From positions 1 through 48,606 of the forward strand of contig NZ_JBGUAX010000016.1 in the NCBI RefSeq assembly GCF_041821065.1: a DNA stretch of 48,606 bases. Direction: 5' to 3'. This stretch comes from Egicoccus sp. AB-alg2. GTDB taxonomy: Bacteria; Actinomycetota; Nitriliruptoria; Nitriliruptorales; Nitriliruptoraceae. Below the pieces are notes generated by a model, which was given only the letters and a program-made list of their open reading frames with translations, had not been told where the DNA came from and did not search any database. Shown here one piece after another: positions 1-8,377 of the stretch. Numbering within the stretch: position 1 is the first letter of the stretch; every line of letters begins with the position of its first letter. The position numbers were made by a program, and so were the translations under genes.

Positions 1-1
1 G

Positions 2-2626
2 CGCGTCCAACCCCGCGACACCCTGTGGGGCATCGCCGAGACCGTCCTCGGCGACGGCCTGCGCTGGCGAGAGATCCACGACCTCAACATCGGCCGGCCG
101 CAACCCGACGGCGGCACGCTGCGCCGCGACGACGACCTCATCCGCCCCGGCTGGCTCCTCGCCCTCCCACCAGACGCCATGACCTCAGAGACACCTGACG
201 GCAGCCCGCCCACCGACCGGCCGGAAGCGACCAACCCGGGAACGTCAACGTCCACGATCACGGTAGAACCCGGCGACACCCTTTGGGACCTGGCCGCCGC
301 CCACCTCGGCGACCCGCACCGCTGGCCCGAGCTCTACGAGGAGAACCGACACCGATCACAGCCCGACGGCAGACACCTCACCGACCCCGACCTCATCCAC
401 CCCGGCTGGCAGCTCACGGTCCCAGCTACCGGCGACCACCGACTCGAACCGCCGGACGACGCCGACACGGAGACCGCCCCAGCCCAGGACGACACCCCGG
501 TTGCACCGGCGACACCAGCTCCGGCCGAGCAGCGTCCCACCCCTTGGGCGACGCTCGAACCTGGCCCCACCCCATCGCCCGAGCCGAGCGCCGAAGCCCG
601 CGCGGCCGACGACGACACCACCGCCCCACCCGACGCGGCACCGTCGACCAACCGCAGCACCACCCCGAAGCCACCAGCCGACGGTCCTGCCGAGGATCCA
701 GACGGGCTACACGAGAACGCGGACAACAACCTGGTGCTGGTGGTCGGCGCCGGCCTGCTCACCGCCGGCGCGATCGCGACCCTCGACCGCATCCGTCGAG
801 GCAAGCTCCGCCGCCGCCAGCCAGGCCAGCGCATCGTGCTCCCGAAGGGAAGCCTCGCACGCACCGAACAGCGCGTCCGCGGCCTCGCCGACGCCGAGAC
901 CGCCGACATGCTCGACGTGGTCCTGCGGTCGCTCGTCGCCGTCTGCAACGACGGCGGCCGCGACGTGCCCCAGATCGCCCTCGTCTCGGTCGGCCCCCAC
1001 GACGTCGCCATCCACCTCACCGACCCCGACACCGAAGCGCCGGACGGCTGGCACCTCGAGGACGCCGGCATGACCTGGGTCACGCCACGGCCCGCGGACC
1101 TCGACGAGCTCCGCGACCTCGCCGCCAGCGCCCTCGCACCCGTCCCGCTCCTCGTGACCATCGGCACCCGCGCTCACGGGCAGCGACGGGTGCTCCTCAA
1201 CCTCGGACACGCGCGTCTGCTCGACCTGGACGCCGACGCCGAGACCGCCAGAACCGTCATCCTCGGCCAGGCGCTCGAACTAGCGACCTCGGCCCGAGCT
1301 GACGCGCTCAGCGTCCTTCTCGCCGGCGCGGGCGACGTGCTGGCGACTCTCGAACGGGTCCGGTGCCTCCCCGAGGACGCAGCAGTCGAGCTGCTGCGCC
1401 GCGCCGCTGAGGACGCTGAGGCCGACGACCCCGAGGCGACCGCCGCGCTCTTCGTCACCCCGCCCCCACCCGGCATCGAGGAAGCGTTCTCTACCCGAGT
1501 CGACGGGCGGACGAACACGGTCGCGGCCGTCGCCCCACAACTGCCGGGAGCGACCTGGCGGCTCACCATCGAACCCACGATCATCCGGGTCGCTCCCTAC
1601 GGCCTCGAACTGCAGCCACTCGAGCTCACCGGCGACGACCTCGACGCCATCGCCGACCTGCTCGAGGACGCCGCCATCCCCACCTTCGTCGAGGCCACAC
1701 CAGACGAGCCAGACGAGCCCGACGAGCCCGACGGAGCCGGCGGGGCAGATGTGGCTCAGGACGCTGGCGAGCTCCCACTGGTCGCCCACTCGACCAACGG
1801 TCAAGAGGCATCGGATCCCGCACCTCGAGCTGCCGGAGACCAGGAGTGGCATGTCGAGGTGCGCGTCCTCGGCCCCGTCGAGGTCGCCGGTGCGGACGAG
1901 TTCGAGTCGGCCAAAGCCGAGGAACTCGTGGTCTACTTGGCGCTGCACCGAGACCCCGTCGACGCCGACACGCTGCAGGAAGCCCTGTGGCCGGGGCAGC
2001 CCCCGAACGTAGGGCGTTTCCACACCACCGTTTGGCGCGCCCGCCAGGCGCTCGGCGACGATCCCGAGGGTAGGCCGTACCTCCCCAAGGCGCATCAGGG
2101 CCGCTACCGCCTCTCCCCCAGCGTGACGTCGGACCTCGACCGGTTCTATACACACACCCGGCGGGCACGATCTGATCCTGCAACCGCGGTCGACGAGCTT
2201 CATTCTGCCCTCGAACTCGTCCGCGGACGACCCCTGTCTGCCACCAGCGGCGAATACGTATGGGCAATCAACAACGTCCACGCGATAGAGCAACTCGTGA
2301 GTGACGCTGCACACCGGCTCGCGCAGCCCTACCTCCAGCAAGCCCAGCATCACGAGGCGCGGTGGGCCGCTGAGCGCGGGCTGCTCGCAGACCCATACTG
2401 CGAACTTCTCTACCGCGACCTGTTGCTCGCCGCGAAGGCAGCTGGCAACACCATGGAGCTCCACGCGATAATGCGCCGCCTCAGACAGGTGCTCGACCTC
2501 GACGCTGAGTCGAACGATGCTGACGACTTCATCGATCAGGCTACCGCACGGCTCTTCAAGGAACTCACCGCCGACCGAACGACACTTTCTGATCATGCAG
2601 ATGATGTCGGCCCCACAACTCGCTGA
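2..2626 (+). CDS. LysM / transmembrane / SARP-BTAD regulator, 5' end outside window
   Basis: The frame is open to the window edge, so the first internal ATG (179) is not the true start; 59 codons precede it. Those 59 codons hold one LysM repeat (RDTLWGIAE...RPGWLLALP) and a second follows (GDTLWDLAAAHLGD...HPGWQLTVP, 264-425). A Pro/Ala/Thr-rich linker leads to one membrane segment (NNLVLVVGAGLLTAGAIATL, about 725-784). After a central region of unknown fold, the C-terminal third has a SARP-type winged helix (VRVLGPVEVAG...LWPGQ...VWRARQALG) and a BTAD helical repeat domain. LysM binds peptidoglycan and SARP/BTAD domains bind DNA, so this may be a wall-sensing, membrane-anchored regulator; that role is inference. 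A gene of this type next to actinobacterial transfer genes is expected. Stop TGA at 2624. Confidence 0.8.
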   Translation, partial: RVQPRDTLWGIAETVLGDGLRWREIHDLNIGRPQPDGGTLRRDDDLIRPGWLLALPPDAMTSETPDGSPPTDRPEATNPGTSTSTITVEPGDTLWDLAAAHLGDPHRWPELYEENRHRSQPDGRHLTDPDLIHPGWQLTVPATGDHRLEPPDDADTETAPAQDDTPVAPATPAPAEQRPTPWATLEPGPTPSPEPSAEARAADDDTTAPPDAAPSTNRSTTPKPPADGPAEDPDGLHENADNNLVLVVGAGLLTAGAIATLDRIRRGKLRRRQPGQRIVLPKGSLARTEQRVRGLADAETADMLDVVLRSLVAVCNDGGRDVPQIALVSVGPHDVAIHLTDPDTEAPDGWHLEDAGMTWVTPRPADLDELRDLAASALAPVPLLVTIGTRAHGQRRVLLNLGHARLLDLDADAETARTVILGQALELATSARADALSVLLAGAGDVLATLERVRCLPEDAAVELLRRAAEDAEADDPEATAALFVTPPPPGIEEAFSTRVDGRTNTVAAVAPQLPGATWRLTIEPTIIRVAPYGLELQPLELTGDDLDAIADLLEDAAIPTFVEATPDEPDEPDEPDGAGGADVAQDAGELPLVAHSTNGQEASDPAPRAAGDQEWHVEVRVLGPVEVAGADEFESAKAEELVVYLALHRDPVDADTLQEALWPGQPPNVGRFHTTVWRARQALGDDPEGRPYLPKAHQGRYRLSPSVTSDLDRFYTHTRRARSDPATAVDELHSALELVRGRPLSATSGEYVWAINNVHAIEQLVSDAAHRLAQPYLQQAQHHEARWAAERGLLADPYCELLYRDLLLAAKAAGNTMELHAIMRRLRQVLDLDAESNDADDFIDQATARLFKELTADRTTLSDHADDVGPTTR

Positions 2627-2669
2627 TAGACGAGTCGGCGCAACTTCGACAAGCCAGCCAGCCGTTTGG

Positions 2670-2699
2670 TTCATACCATCTGGCTTCAGCGGGTACTGT
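2670..2699 (+). promoter_or_regulatory. Candidate promoter and dyad before the LexA-like gene
   Basis: TTCATA (2670-2675), 18 bases, then TACTGT (2694-2699) is a plausible -35/-10 pair. It would start a short leader before the GTG at 2726. The -35 overlaps a small dyad TGGT-TCAT-ACCA (2668-2679) that could be an operator for autorepression. The actinobacterial LexA box (GAAC-N4-GTTC) is not seen. Inference only. Confidence 0.3.
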
Positions 2700-2725
2700 C
2701 AAGTCATGAGAGGTGGGCTCTAGTC

Positions 2726-3361
2726 GTGACATCCGCAAACCCCCTGACGAGGCAGCAGGAGCGCGTTCTCCGAGCGATCCACGAACATGTGGCGCTTCGT
2801 GGCTACCAGCCCTCCATTCGCGAGATCGCTGACGCCTTGGGGCTCCGTTCAGCGGGTTCCGTCCACTTCCACCTGCGAAACCTAGAGGCGCAGGGCTATC
2901 TGACGCGATCCGCTCCGAGGGGACTTGAGCTTCAGAGAGACGTTGAAACACACCTGCAGCAGCAGCTGCTACCGGTTCGTGCTGTGCCGCTGGTGGGAGA
3001 CGTTTCCGCAGGATTACCAATCGTCGCCGAGGAGCGAGTCGAGGCGGTCTACTCGCTCCCGGTCGACCTTGTCGGCGACGGCCCGCACTTCATGTTGAGT
3101 GTGCGCGGGGAGTCAATGGTCGACGCCGGGGTTCTCCCTGGGGATTACGTCGTCGTTCGGCAACAACCAATGGTCGAAAGTGGAGAGATGTGTGTGGCCC
3201 TCCTGGAGGGGGACGCGACCGTCAAGTATTTCCGGAGAACGGGGCAGGGCAGCTGGGCTCTAGAGGCGGCTAACGACGCCTTTGCTCCGATAACTCTAGA
3301 TGATTCATCGCCGATGTCCATCATAGGCAAGGTTGTAGCCATCATTCGAACGCTGCCGTGA
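2726..3361 (+). CDS. LexA-like self-cleaving repressor
   Basis: 211 residues from GTG 2726, chosen over an in-frame ATG at 2666 because GAGAGGTGG (2708-2716) is a good ribosome site and the LexA homology starts at LTRQQERVL. An N-terminal winged helix (SIREIADALGLRSAGSVHFH, about 30-50) is followed by an S24/LexA peptidase domain. Cleavage bond Ala95-Gly96 (DVSAGLP), nucleophile Ser130 (RGESMVDAG) and general-base Lys167 (TVKYFRR) are all present, with the Ser-Lys spacing of 37 seen in E. coli LexA. It is probably an element-borne regulator that senses RecA/DNA damage rather than the host lexA. Its stop overlaps the start of vsr, so the two are made together. Regulation of the convergent restriction operon is possible but not shown. 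Confidence 0.88.
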   Translation: MTSANPLTRQQERVLRAIHEHVALRGYQPSIREIADALGLRSAGSVHFHLRNLEAQGYLTRSAPRGLELQRDVETHLQQQLLPVRAVPLVGDVSAGLPIVAEERVEAVYSLPVDLVGDGPHFMLSVRGESMVDAGVLPGDYVVVRQQPMVESGEMCVALLEGDATVKYFRRTGQGSWALEAANDAFAPITLDDSSPMSIIGKVVAIIRTLP

Positions 3362-3828
3362 ACAGGCCGGAGCCGGACAGTGACGTGACTCGGCGCCGCA
3401 TGGAGAGCCAGCGGCGACGTGATACGCAGCCCGAGCTCCGATTGCGTCGAGAACTCTTCCGACGTGGCTACCGGTACCTGGTCGATGCCCAGCCGATCCC
3501 AGGAATGAGACGCCGGGCTGACCTCGTTTTTCGCGGCCCCAAGGTCGCCGTGTTCGTCGACGGCTGCTTCTGGCATGGATGCCCCGAACACGGCACACAA
3601 CCGAAGACCAACGCGAGCTGGTGGTACAACAAGCTCAAGACGAACCGCCAGCGCGACACTGACACCAACCAGCGCCTTCACGACGCGGGCTGGGAGGTCG
3701 TGCGGATTTGGGAACATGATCCGTTGGACAACGCTGTAGCGCGCGTGCAGGAGATCGTGGATGCTCGGTCTGAGCGGAAGCGAGTCACCGTTGAGGCCGC
3801 CGAAGGTCGAGCTAGAAGAGCTCGGTAG
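3358..3828 (+). CDS. vsr: Very short patch repair (Vsr) mismatch endonuclease
   Basis: 156 residues; GTG start overlaps the preceding TGA (GTGA at 3358-3361), implying translational coupling. The Vsr signature is clear: RADLVF with the catalytic Asp55, then VDGCFWHGCPEH (67-78) carrying the zinc-binding Cys/His residues, WWYNKL and the closing GWEVVRIWEHD. Vsr nicks next to T:G mismatches arising from deamination of 5-methylcytosine. It therefore fits the two C5 methyltransferases encoded on the opposite strand at 7232-9642. Length matches the family. Confidence 0.92.
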   Translation: MNRPEPDSDVTRRRMESQRRRDTQPELRLRRELFRRGYRYLVDAQPIPGMRRRADLVFRGPKVAVFVDGCFWHGCPEHGTQPKTNASWWYNKLKTNRQRDTDTNQRLHDAGWEVVRIWEHDPLDNAVARVQEIVDARSERKRVTVEAAEGRARRAR

Positions 3829-3843
3829 GTACCAAGGATGCCG

Positions 3844-3871
3844 TCCAGGCGCCGCGTCGGCGTGGCCTGGA
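3844..3871. terminator. GC-rich hairpin after vsr
   Basis: TCCAGGC (3844-3850) pairs perfectly with GCCTGGA (3865-3871) around an inner GCC/GGC pairing. It lies 16 bases after the vsr stop. There is no T tract, so it may be a T-less actinobacterial terminator. The rest of the convergent gap (3872-4102) shows no gene I can support. Confidence 0.35.
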
Positions 3872-4102
3872 TGGAAGAGACTCGCGACGCGCCGTCGAAT
3901 GGGCGCCAGGCACGGCACCAGCGCATCACCTACCGTCGCCAGAACCCGACCAGCAGGACCTGACCGTCGTAGGGGTTTCGCCGCCGAGATGCCGCAGCAT
4001 TAGCCCAGACGCACCTCATGACGAGGGTAATAGTCCGTCCTTCATGTCCTGCCCGGAGGATCGCTCTGCAGGTCTGACTGGACGTGCCGAGTCCGCAGCC
4101 AC

Positions 4103-5500
4103 TCAGGAAACTATGGATGAGATGGCGACCGATGAACCCGCCCCGGGGGCCAGCCCTGTTACTTCGATCCGCGAGAGCGTCTGATCGAACATCGGTCCCC
4201 CACCAGCGGGGGCTGCGACAACTACCCGGTCGACAGCAACCGTAGCCACCGCTCCAGGCGAACTGCGGCGAAGACCCCACACGTACTTGCTCGCAGCCTC
4301 GGCCACATCACCGGCGTCCATCGCTGCCTGCCGCTTCTTCGCGTCGACGGCAACCACTCGCGGCGCGATGCCATCCTCCTCGACCACGACCACGCAGTCC
4401 GGCCGCAGAACGCTTGAGATCGAGAAGATGCCGAGGTGGGCTAGAGGCGCGCACGCATCAGGATTGGCGGAGAACCTCGCCTGAGCCACGACGTGGTACG
4501 TCACGTGTCCGTTGGTAGCCGACGCAACCCATTCACACCCCTTCGCCGGACGGGGGGGGACAAGGGCCGTGCACCCATTGTCAAGCAACCAGGTCCAGAT
4601 CGTGACTGCTACCCATGCCTCGTATAGACGCCACAAGTAGCACAGCGGCGCTTCGACCGAACCAATTCTTGCTGACTCAACGTCGGCAGCTACCGCCAGC
4701 AATAGGCGATGAGCGCGAGCCGCTTTGGGTGGCCACGAGGAGAGCGGTGGTTCGGCACGGTGCCGTGCCTCGGGCTTCGCCAAGCGGTGTACTGTCCAGA
4801 ATGGCGCACTGATCGTGGAACGGTCGGTGAGCCCCGCTTCAAGGCCGTCGAGACCCTCAAGTGCATCGCGGACAGCCAAGGCGGATGCGGACAATCGCAC
4901 GGAGCTCCATCGACGGGTCGCGGCGAAACGTCTGGCCGTTCGCTCAGGTAGGGTTCGCCCCTCTTTTTCGATAGACGGCCAACGACCAGCTGCTCTCTCG
5001 GTCCAGGCGACGTCCTCTCTTCCCCCGGCCAGTTCGACCCGGCGCCAGTAGGTAACGGTCGACTCTTCCTCGGGCCACCGTGCAATCAGGGCGCGCGTCG
5101 CGGCGTGAGCCCGAGCGAGGAGATCCAAGTCGAGCTCGGCGGATCTCGCGTTGAGTGCGCGCCCGCGAAACATGCGGCCTTGTCCCCGGATGCTGGAGGG
5201 TATAGGCACCTCCGCGGCGGATATGGCCTTCCACATAGCTGCTGTGGCGCCTACGTCAAAGGGGGCTGGAGCGGGCAAGTTCAAGTCGACGCGCCGCAAC
5301 TGGGGGCCATCCAAGCAGTGGACGGGGAGACGCCCCACCAGAACATCTGGTCCGCTCGTGTCGTCCGTGACCGCGGGTTCAACGACTATGAGACTTTCGT
5401 CCTGCTTCACAACCCGAACGGACGGCGGCAGAACCGCCAACTTGCCCGGCAACTGGATACTGACGATGCGCGTTCCGTCGCGGAACTCCAAAGTTGTCAC
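4103..5500 (-). CDS. McrC-like / DUF2357-type PD-(D/E)XK nuclease subunit (LlaJI R2-like)
   Basis: 465 residues, last gene of the minus-strand operon; its start overlaps the end of the McrB-like gene by 4 bases (ATGA). The C-terminal region shows a PD-(D/E)XK core: RPDCVVVVEEDG, then VVAVDAKKR, then SKYVWGLR (about 365-411), preceded by YLWRLYEAWV, a pattern typical of McrC/DUF2357 nuclease partners. The N-terminal half looks like the beta-rich partner-binding part. Inference from family and context: the DNA-cleaving subunit driven by the AAA+ motor encoded upstream. Confidence 0.75.
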   Translation of the reverse strand: MTTLEFRDGTRIVSIQLPGKLAVLPPSVRVVKQDESLIVVEPAVTDDTSGPDVLVGRLPVHCLDGPQLRRVDLNLPAPAPFDVGATAAMWKAISAAEVPIPSSIRGQGRMFRGRALNARSAELDLDLLARAHAATRALIARWPEEESTVTYWRRVELAGGREDVAWTERAAGRWPSIEKEGRTLPERTARRFAATRRWSSVRLSASALAVRDALEGLDGLEAGLTDRSTISAPFWTVHRLAKPEARHRAEPPLSSWPPKAARAHRLLLAVAADVESARIGSVEAPLCYLWRLYEAWVAVTIWTWLLDNGCTALVPPRPAKGCEWVASATNGHVTYHVVAQARFSANPDACAPLAHLGIFSISSVLRPDCVVVVEEDGIAPRVVAVDAKKRQAAMDAGDVAEAASKYVWGLRRSSPGAVATVAVDRVVVAAPAGGGPMFDQTLSRIEVTGLAPGAGSSVAISSIVS

Positions 5501-7227
5501 GAGAGGGCGGCCCAGAAGTCCAGCGCTTCAGGGAAGGGATCGTCCTCTGCGATGGCTACGAGGCGACCGATCCTCGGCGCAAGCAGGCCACCCAACTGCC
5601 CGATGGGTGCCTCTTCAGCTAGTTCTGCGCCGTTCAACCGGTTCAGTGCCTCCGAGAAGCTTGCCTCGGCGAGATTCGGAAGAATGAAGTGGAGGTACGC
5701 GTTCTCAGCCGCGAGCCGGCGAGCCTCACCGTTGTCGGGCACCAGCCGACGGTAGTAGGCCATGTAGTTGGTAACCCGCTCCACGTCGCGTCGGCTGACG
5801 GGTGACGGCTTAGCTTCAGCGAGCGCCTTCACATCCAGGAACGCCTGGATGTCTTGCGCAACATCAGTCACATCGAGTTGGTGTCTTGCGAAGTCCGGTG
5901 CACCAAGAAACGCCATGCCCTGAGATGGGACCGGTCCAGGGTTAGGCTCGGGATCCGCAACGAGGCGTTGGGCTTCAATATCGGCACTCTGGAGGAGTTC
6001 GGGCTCAAGCAGTATCACGCAGCTACGGCTCGTCACTTTCCGCGCCGGCGCCTTGGCCGTCTCGTCAATGTTGGTGGTACCGAGAACCCGCGGGTACGGG
6101 CCGAGGAGAAGCGTTGGGGGCACCGAAAGGGTCTGTTCCTCGTTCTCGACGGCCCCCTCCCACGCGTGGAGCGGCCATCGTAATAGCGGCGAGGAAGGTC
6201 GGGACATGCCATGGACAACAGGTGAGAGATAGCCATCGATTGCGGACAGGTTTGCTTCCTCGACGAGCAGCATCGGCGTCGGCGGGGAGCTGCCCTCCAG
6301 CTCCATCGAGTTGACGCTCACATCTTGGAGCGCGAGCAAGCTCGCCGTATCGATGGTGAAAGCGAACTCGCCAGTGATGGAGCTGTAGAACCCTGCGACG
6401 TCTTCGGGCCCGATCATCTGACGTCGAGCCTCGATGATGTCCCAGGCGTCGACGCTCGTGAAGAACTCCATCAGCAGACGCGCCACCGTCGACTTACCCG
6501 AGCCACTAGCGCCGGCGAAAAGCAACAGCTGGTTAGACAGGGTTGAGGCTAAGAGGTCGACGGCAACACTACGGCTGAGCGTGACTCCCGATGCAATTGC
6601 GAAATCTAAGAACTGATCCGGCAACGCTTCCAAGCCATCAAGAGTCGGCTCTGAGTCGCGGCAGAAGTCGAAAAAAACGTCCTCGTCGACGCTAGGTACG
6701 ACGGGACCATCTTCCTCTTCTTCGAACTCGTCGTCGACCCTCTTAACCCACTCATTCTTGATGGCTGGGAAGGCGTCACGGATTGCATCCACGGACTCAA
6801 AACCGTCTCGATACACAAACCCCCGTACGCGCCAAGTCTCTTCCACGAGGTCCGCGATGATCACCGCCCGGACGTTCGGGAACCGACTTACGCGGTCCGC
6901 TGCGGCAGGGACGAACTGCTTGATGGTGTAGGGGGCAACACAGAACACGAGGTAGAGGTCGATGTCCTTATCGTTGCTCTCCGTCAAGACGTTGGCTGCC
7001 CGCCCCGATCCGGCGGCCTTCTTGCAGCGAGTGTTATTGACTGGCAGCGCCTCGATGAGAAGCTTGTCGACCGCATTCCAAGCGTAACCCGTCTTCCCAG
7101 CAGCTAGAATTGGGTTGGCCTTCGCCGTGATGGCGACTTCGAGATCCGTGGCCTCTGGGGGGTCGCCGGCGGCCGGTTCGATGGCAGTCATGCCGGTGAG
7201 CCTAGGCTCCGCTGGCTGTGGCAGCAA
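5497..7227 (-). CDS. McrB-like AAA+ motor subunit (LlaJI R1-like)
   Basis: 576 residues if started at TTG 7227, 4 bases after the methyltransferase stop; an ATG at 7191 (residue 13) is an alternative and neither has a strong ribosome site. The N-terminal domain (about 30-170) probably recognises DNA. The AAA+ domain has Walker A GASGSGKST (239-247), Walker B MLLVEEAN (319-326) and the McrB-type sensor GTTNIDET (383-390). McrB proteins hydrolyse GTP and translocate DNA; nucleotide choice cannot be read from this sequence. The order methylase-methylase-McrB-nuclease matches LlaJI. Confidence 0.8.
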   Translation of the reverse strand: MLPQPAEPRLTGMTAIEPAAGDPPEATDLEVAITAKANPILAAGKTGYAWNAVDKLLIEALPVNNTRCKKAAGSGRAANVLTESNDKDIDLYLVFCVAPYTIKQFVPAAADRVSRFPNVRAVIIADLVEETWRVRGFVYRDGFESVDAIRDAFPAIKNEWVKRVDDEFEEEEDGPVVPSVDEDVFFDFCRDSEPTLDGLEALPDQFLDFAIASGVTLSRSVAVDLLASTLSNQLLLFAGASGSGKSTVARLLMEFFTSVDAWDIIEARRQMIGPEDVAGFYSSITGEFAFTIDTASLLALQDVSVNSMELEGSSPPTPMLLVEEANLSAIDGYLSPVVHGMSRPSSPLLRWPLHAWEGAVENEEQTLSVPPTLLLGPYPRVLGTTNIDETAKAPARKVTSRSCVILLEPELLQSADIEAQRLVADPEPNPGPVPSQGMAFLGAPDFARHQLDVTDVAQDIQAFLDVKALAEAKPSPVSRRDVERVTNYMAYYRRLVPDNGEARRLAAENAYLHFILPNLAEASFSEALNRLNGAELAEEAPIGQLGGLLAPRIGRLVAIAEDDPFPEALDFWAALS

Positions 7228-7231
7228 CCAG

Positions 7232-8377
7232 CTATGCCCCCGCGATGAAGGCGATGTCGTCCAGGAACTCTGAAGGGAAGTTGAGCGTGGTCGACCGACC
7301 GGCGCGGGAATAGAAGCCCGCTGCCGCTCTCGTCGAAAGCGGCTTCAACGGCATCGACAGGAACTTCTTCAGGTCGATTGGGTCCGCGCGCGGGTACATG
7401 GAGACCTGAACGGCCGAGCGCTCCCCCCGCCGTCCTTGCGCCGCGGAGGGCCAGCGAGCGCCATCGCGCAGCGGTCGGACGTCGCCGGCGGGGTCCCCCG
7501 GGGCGCTCAGCCGCGAGCCGATCCACTCGGCCATGTCAACGCACACTGCGTTGCCCACCAACCGCCAGCGAGCTCCCCGCTTGAAGCTGGCCTGCTCGGC
7601 TGCGGCGGTCCAGTCCGCGGCGAAACCCTGCAGCCTCTCCGCGTCTTCGATCTCAGGCGTCCCGATTTCTCCCGTCGTCGGATCCCACACCGCAGGCGGC
7701 GAGGGGATTCCGAGGGCAGATCCTCCCTTGATCGTAGGAACTGCATTCCGTGTCCAGCCGAGGCCGCGGAGGCCTTCGGTCCAGTAGAAGCCATAGACAG
7801 CATCGCGGTCGACGTTCGTAGTCGTGTCGTCGAACGTCGCTGTCGGTGCATCGTCCGCGAAGAGCACGCGACCCGGATCCTCGTTCAATGAGGCCAGAAG
7901 GACGACGCGCTGCCTCCGCTGCGGGACCCCAAACGCCCGAGCATCCACCACCCGGTAAGCCCATCGGTACCCGAACGATTCAAGGCGGCTGACCAAGAAG
8001 TCCATCGCCTGTCCCTTATCGAGACGCAACATGTAGGAGACGTTCTCAAAGAGAAGATACTCAGGCCGGGTCGCTCGCTTACGGACGAGGCGAAAGACCT
8101 CACTTACTAGGCTCGATTGAGAGCCGCGGATCCCAGCCTTGCCACCCGCTTGACTGAGATCCTGGCAAGGGAAGCCAGCGGCGAGGAGGTCCGCCTCGGG
8201 AAGGGACCGTAGAGCCCGAACATCGTTCTCTACCTCGCTCTCGAAGTGCCGATCCAAGACGGCGCGCGCCGCCGGATCGATCTCACACAGCAGCGTCGAT
8301 GCGTGGCCCGAGGCCTCCAGCCCCTTCTCGATACCGCCGATACCAGCGAACAGACCCACCACTCGGAGACTCGTCAT
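7232..8377 (-). CDS. C5 cytosine DNA methyltransferase (second of pair)
   Basis: 381 residues. All landmark C5 motifs are visible in order: motif I GLFAGIGG (8-15), catalytic GFPCQ with Cys71, ENV (111-113), QRRQRV (153-158) and motif X GNAV (275-278). A roughly 100-residue C-terminal extension follows motif X and could carry specificity or partner contacts. The start ATG overlaps the stop of the upstream methyltransferase by 4 bases. Paired C5 enzymes in LlaJI methylate the two strands of an asymmetric site; the site here is unknown. Confidence 0.93.
   Translation of the reverse strand: MTSLRVVGLFAGIGGIEKGLEASGHASTLLCEIDPAARAVLDRHFESEVENDVRALRSLPEADLLAAGFPCQDLSQAGGKAGIRGSQSSLVSEVFRLVRKRATRPEYLLFENVSYMLRLDKGQAMDFLVSRLESFGYRWAYRVVDARAFGVPQRRQRVVLLASLNEDPGRVLFADDAPTATFDDTTTNVDRDAVYGFYWTEGLRGLGWTRNAVPTIKGGSALGIPSPPAVWDPTTGEIGTPEIEDAERLQGFAADWTAAAEQASFKRGARWRLVGNAVCVDMAEWIGSRLSAPGDPAGDVRPLRDGARWPSAAQGRRGERSAVQVSMYPRADPIDLKKFLSMPLKPLSTRAAAGFYSRAGRSTTLNFPSEFLDDIAFIAGA

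Noticed and set aside
1280-2674. 464-codon minus-strand frame
   Set aside because: Antisense shadow of the LysM/SARP gene with no domain of its own.
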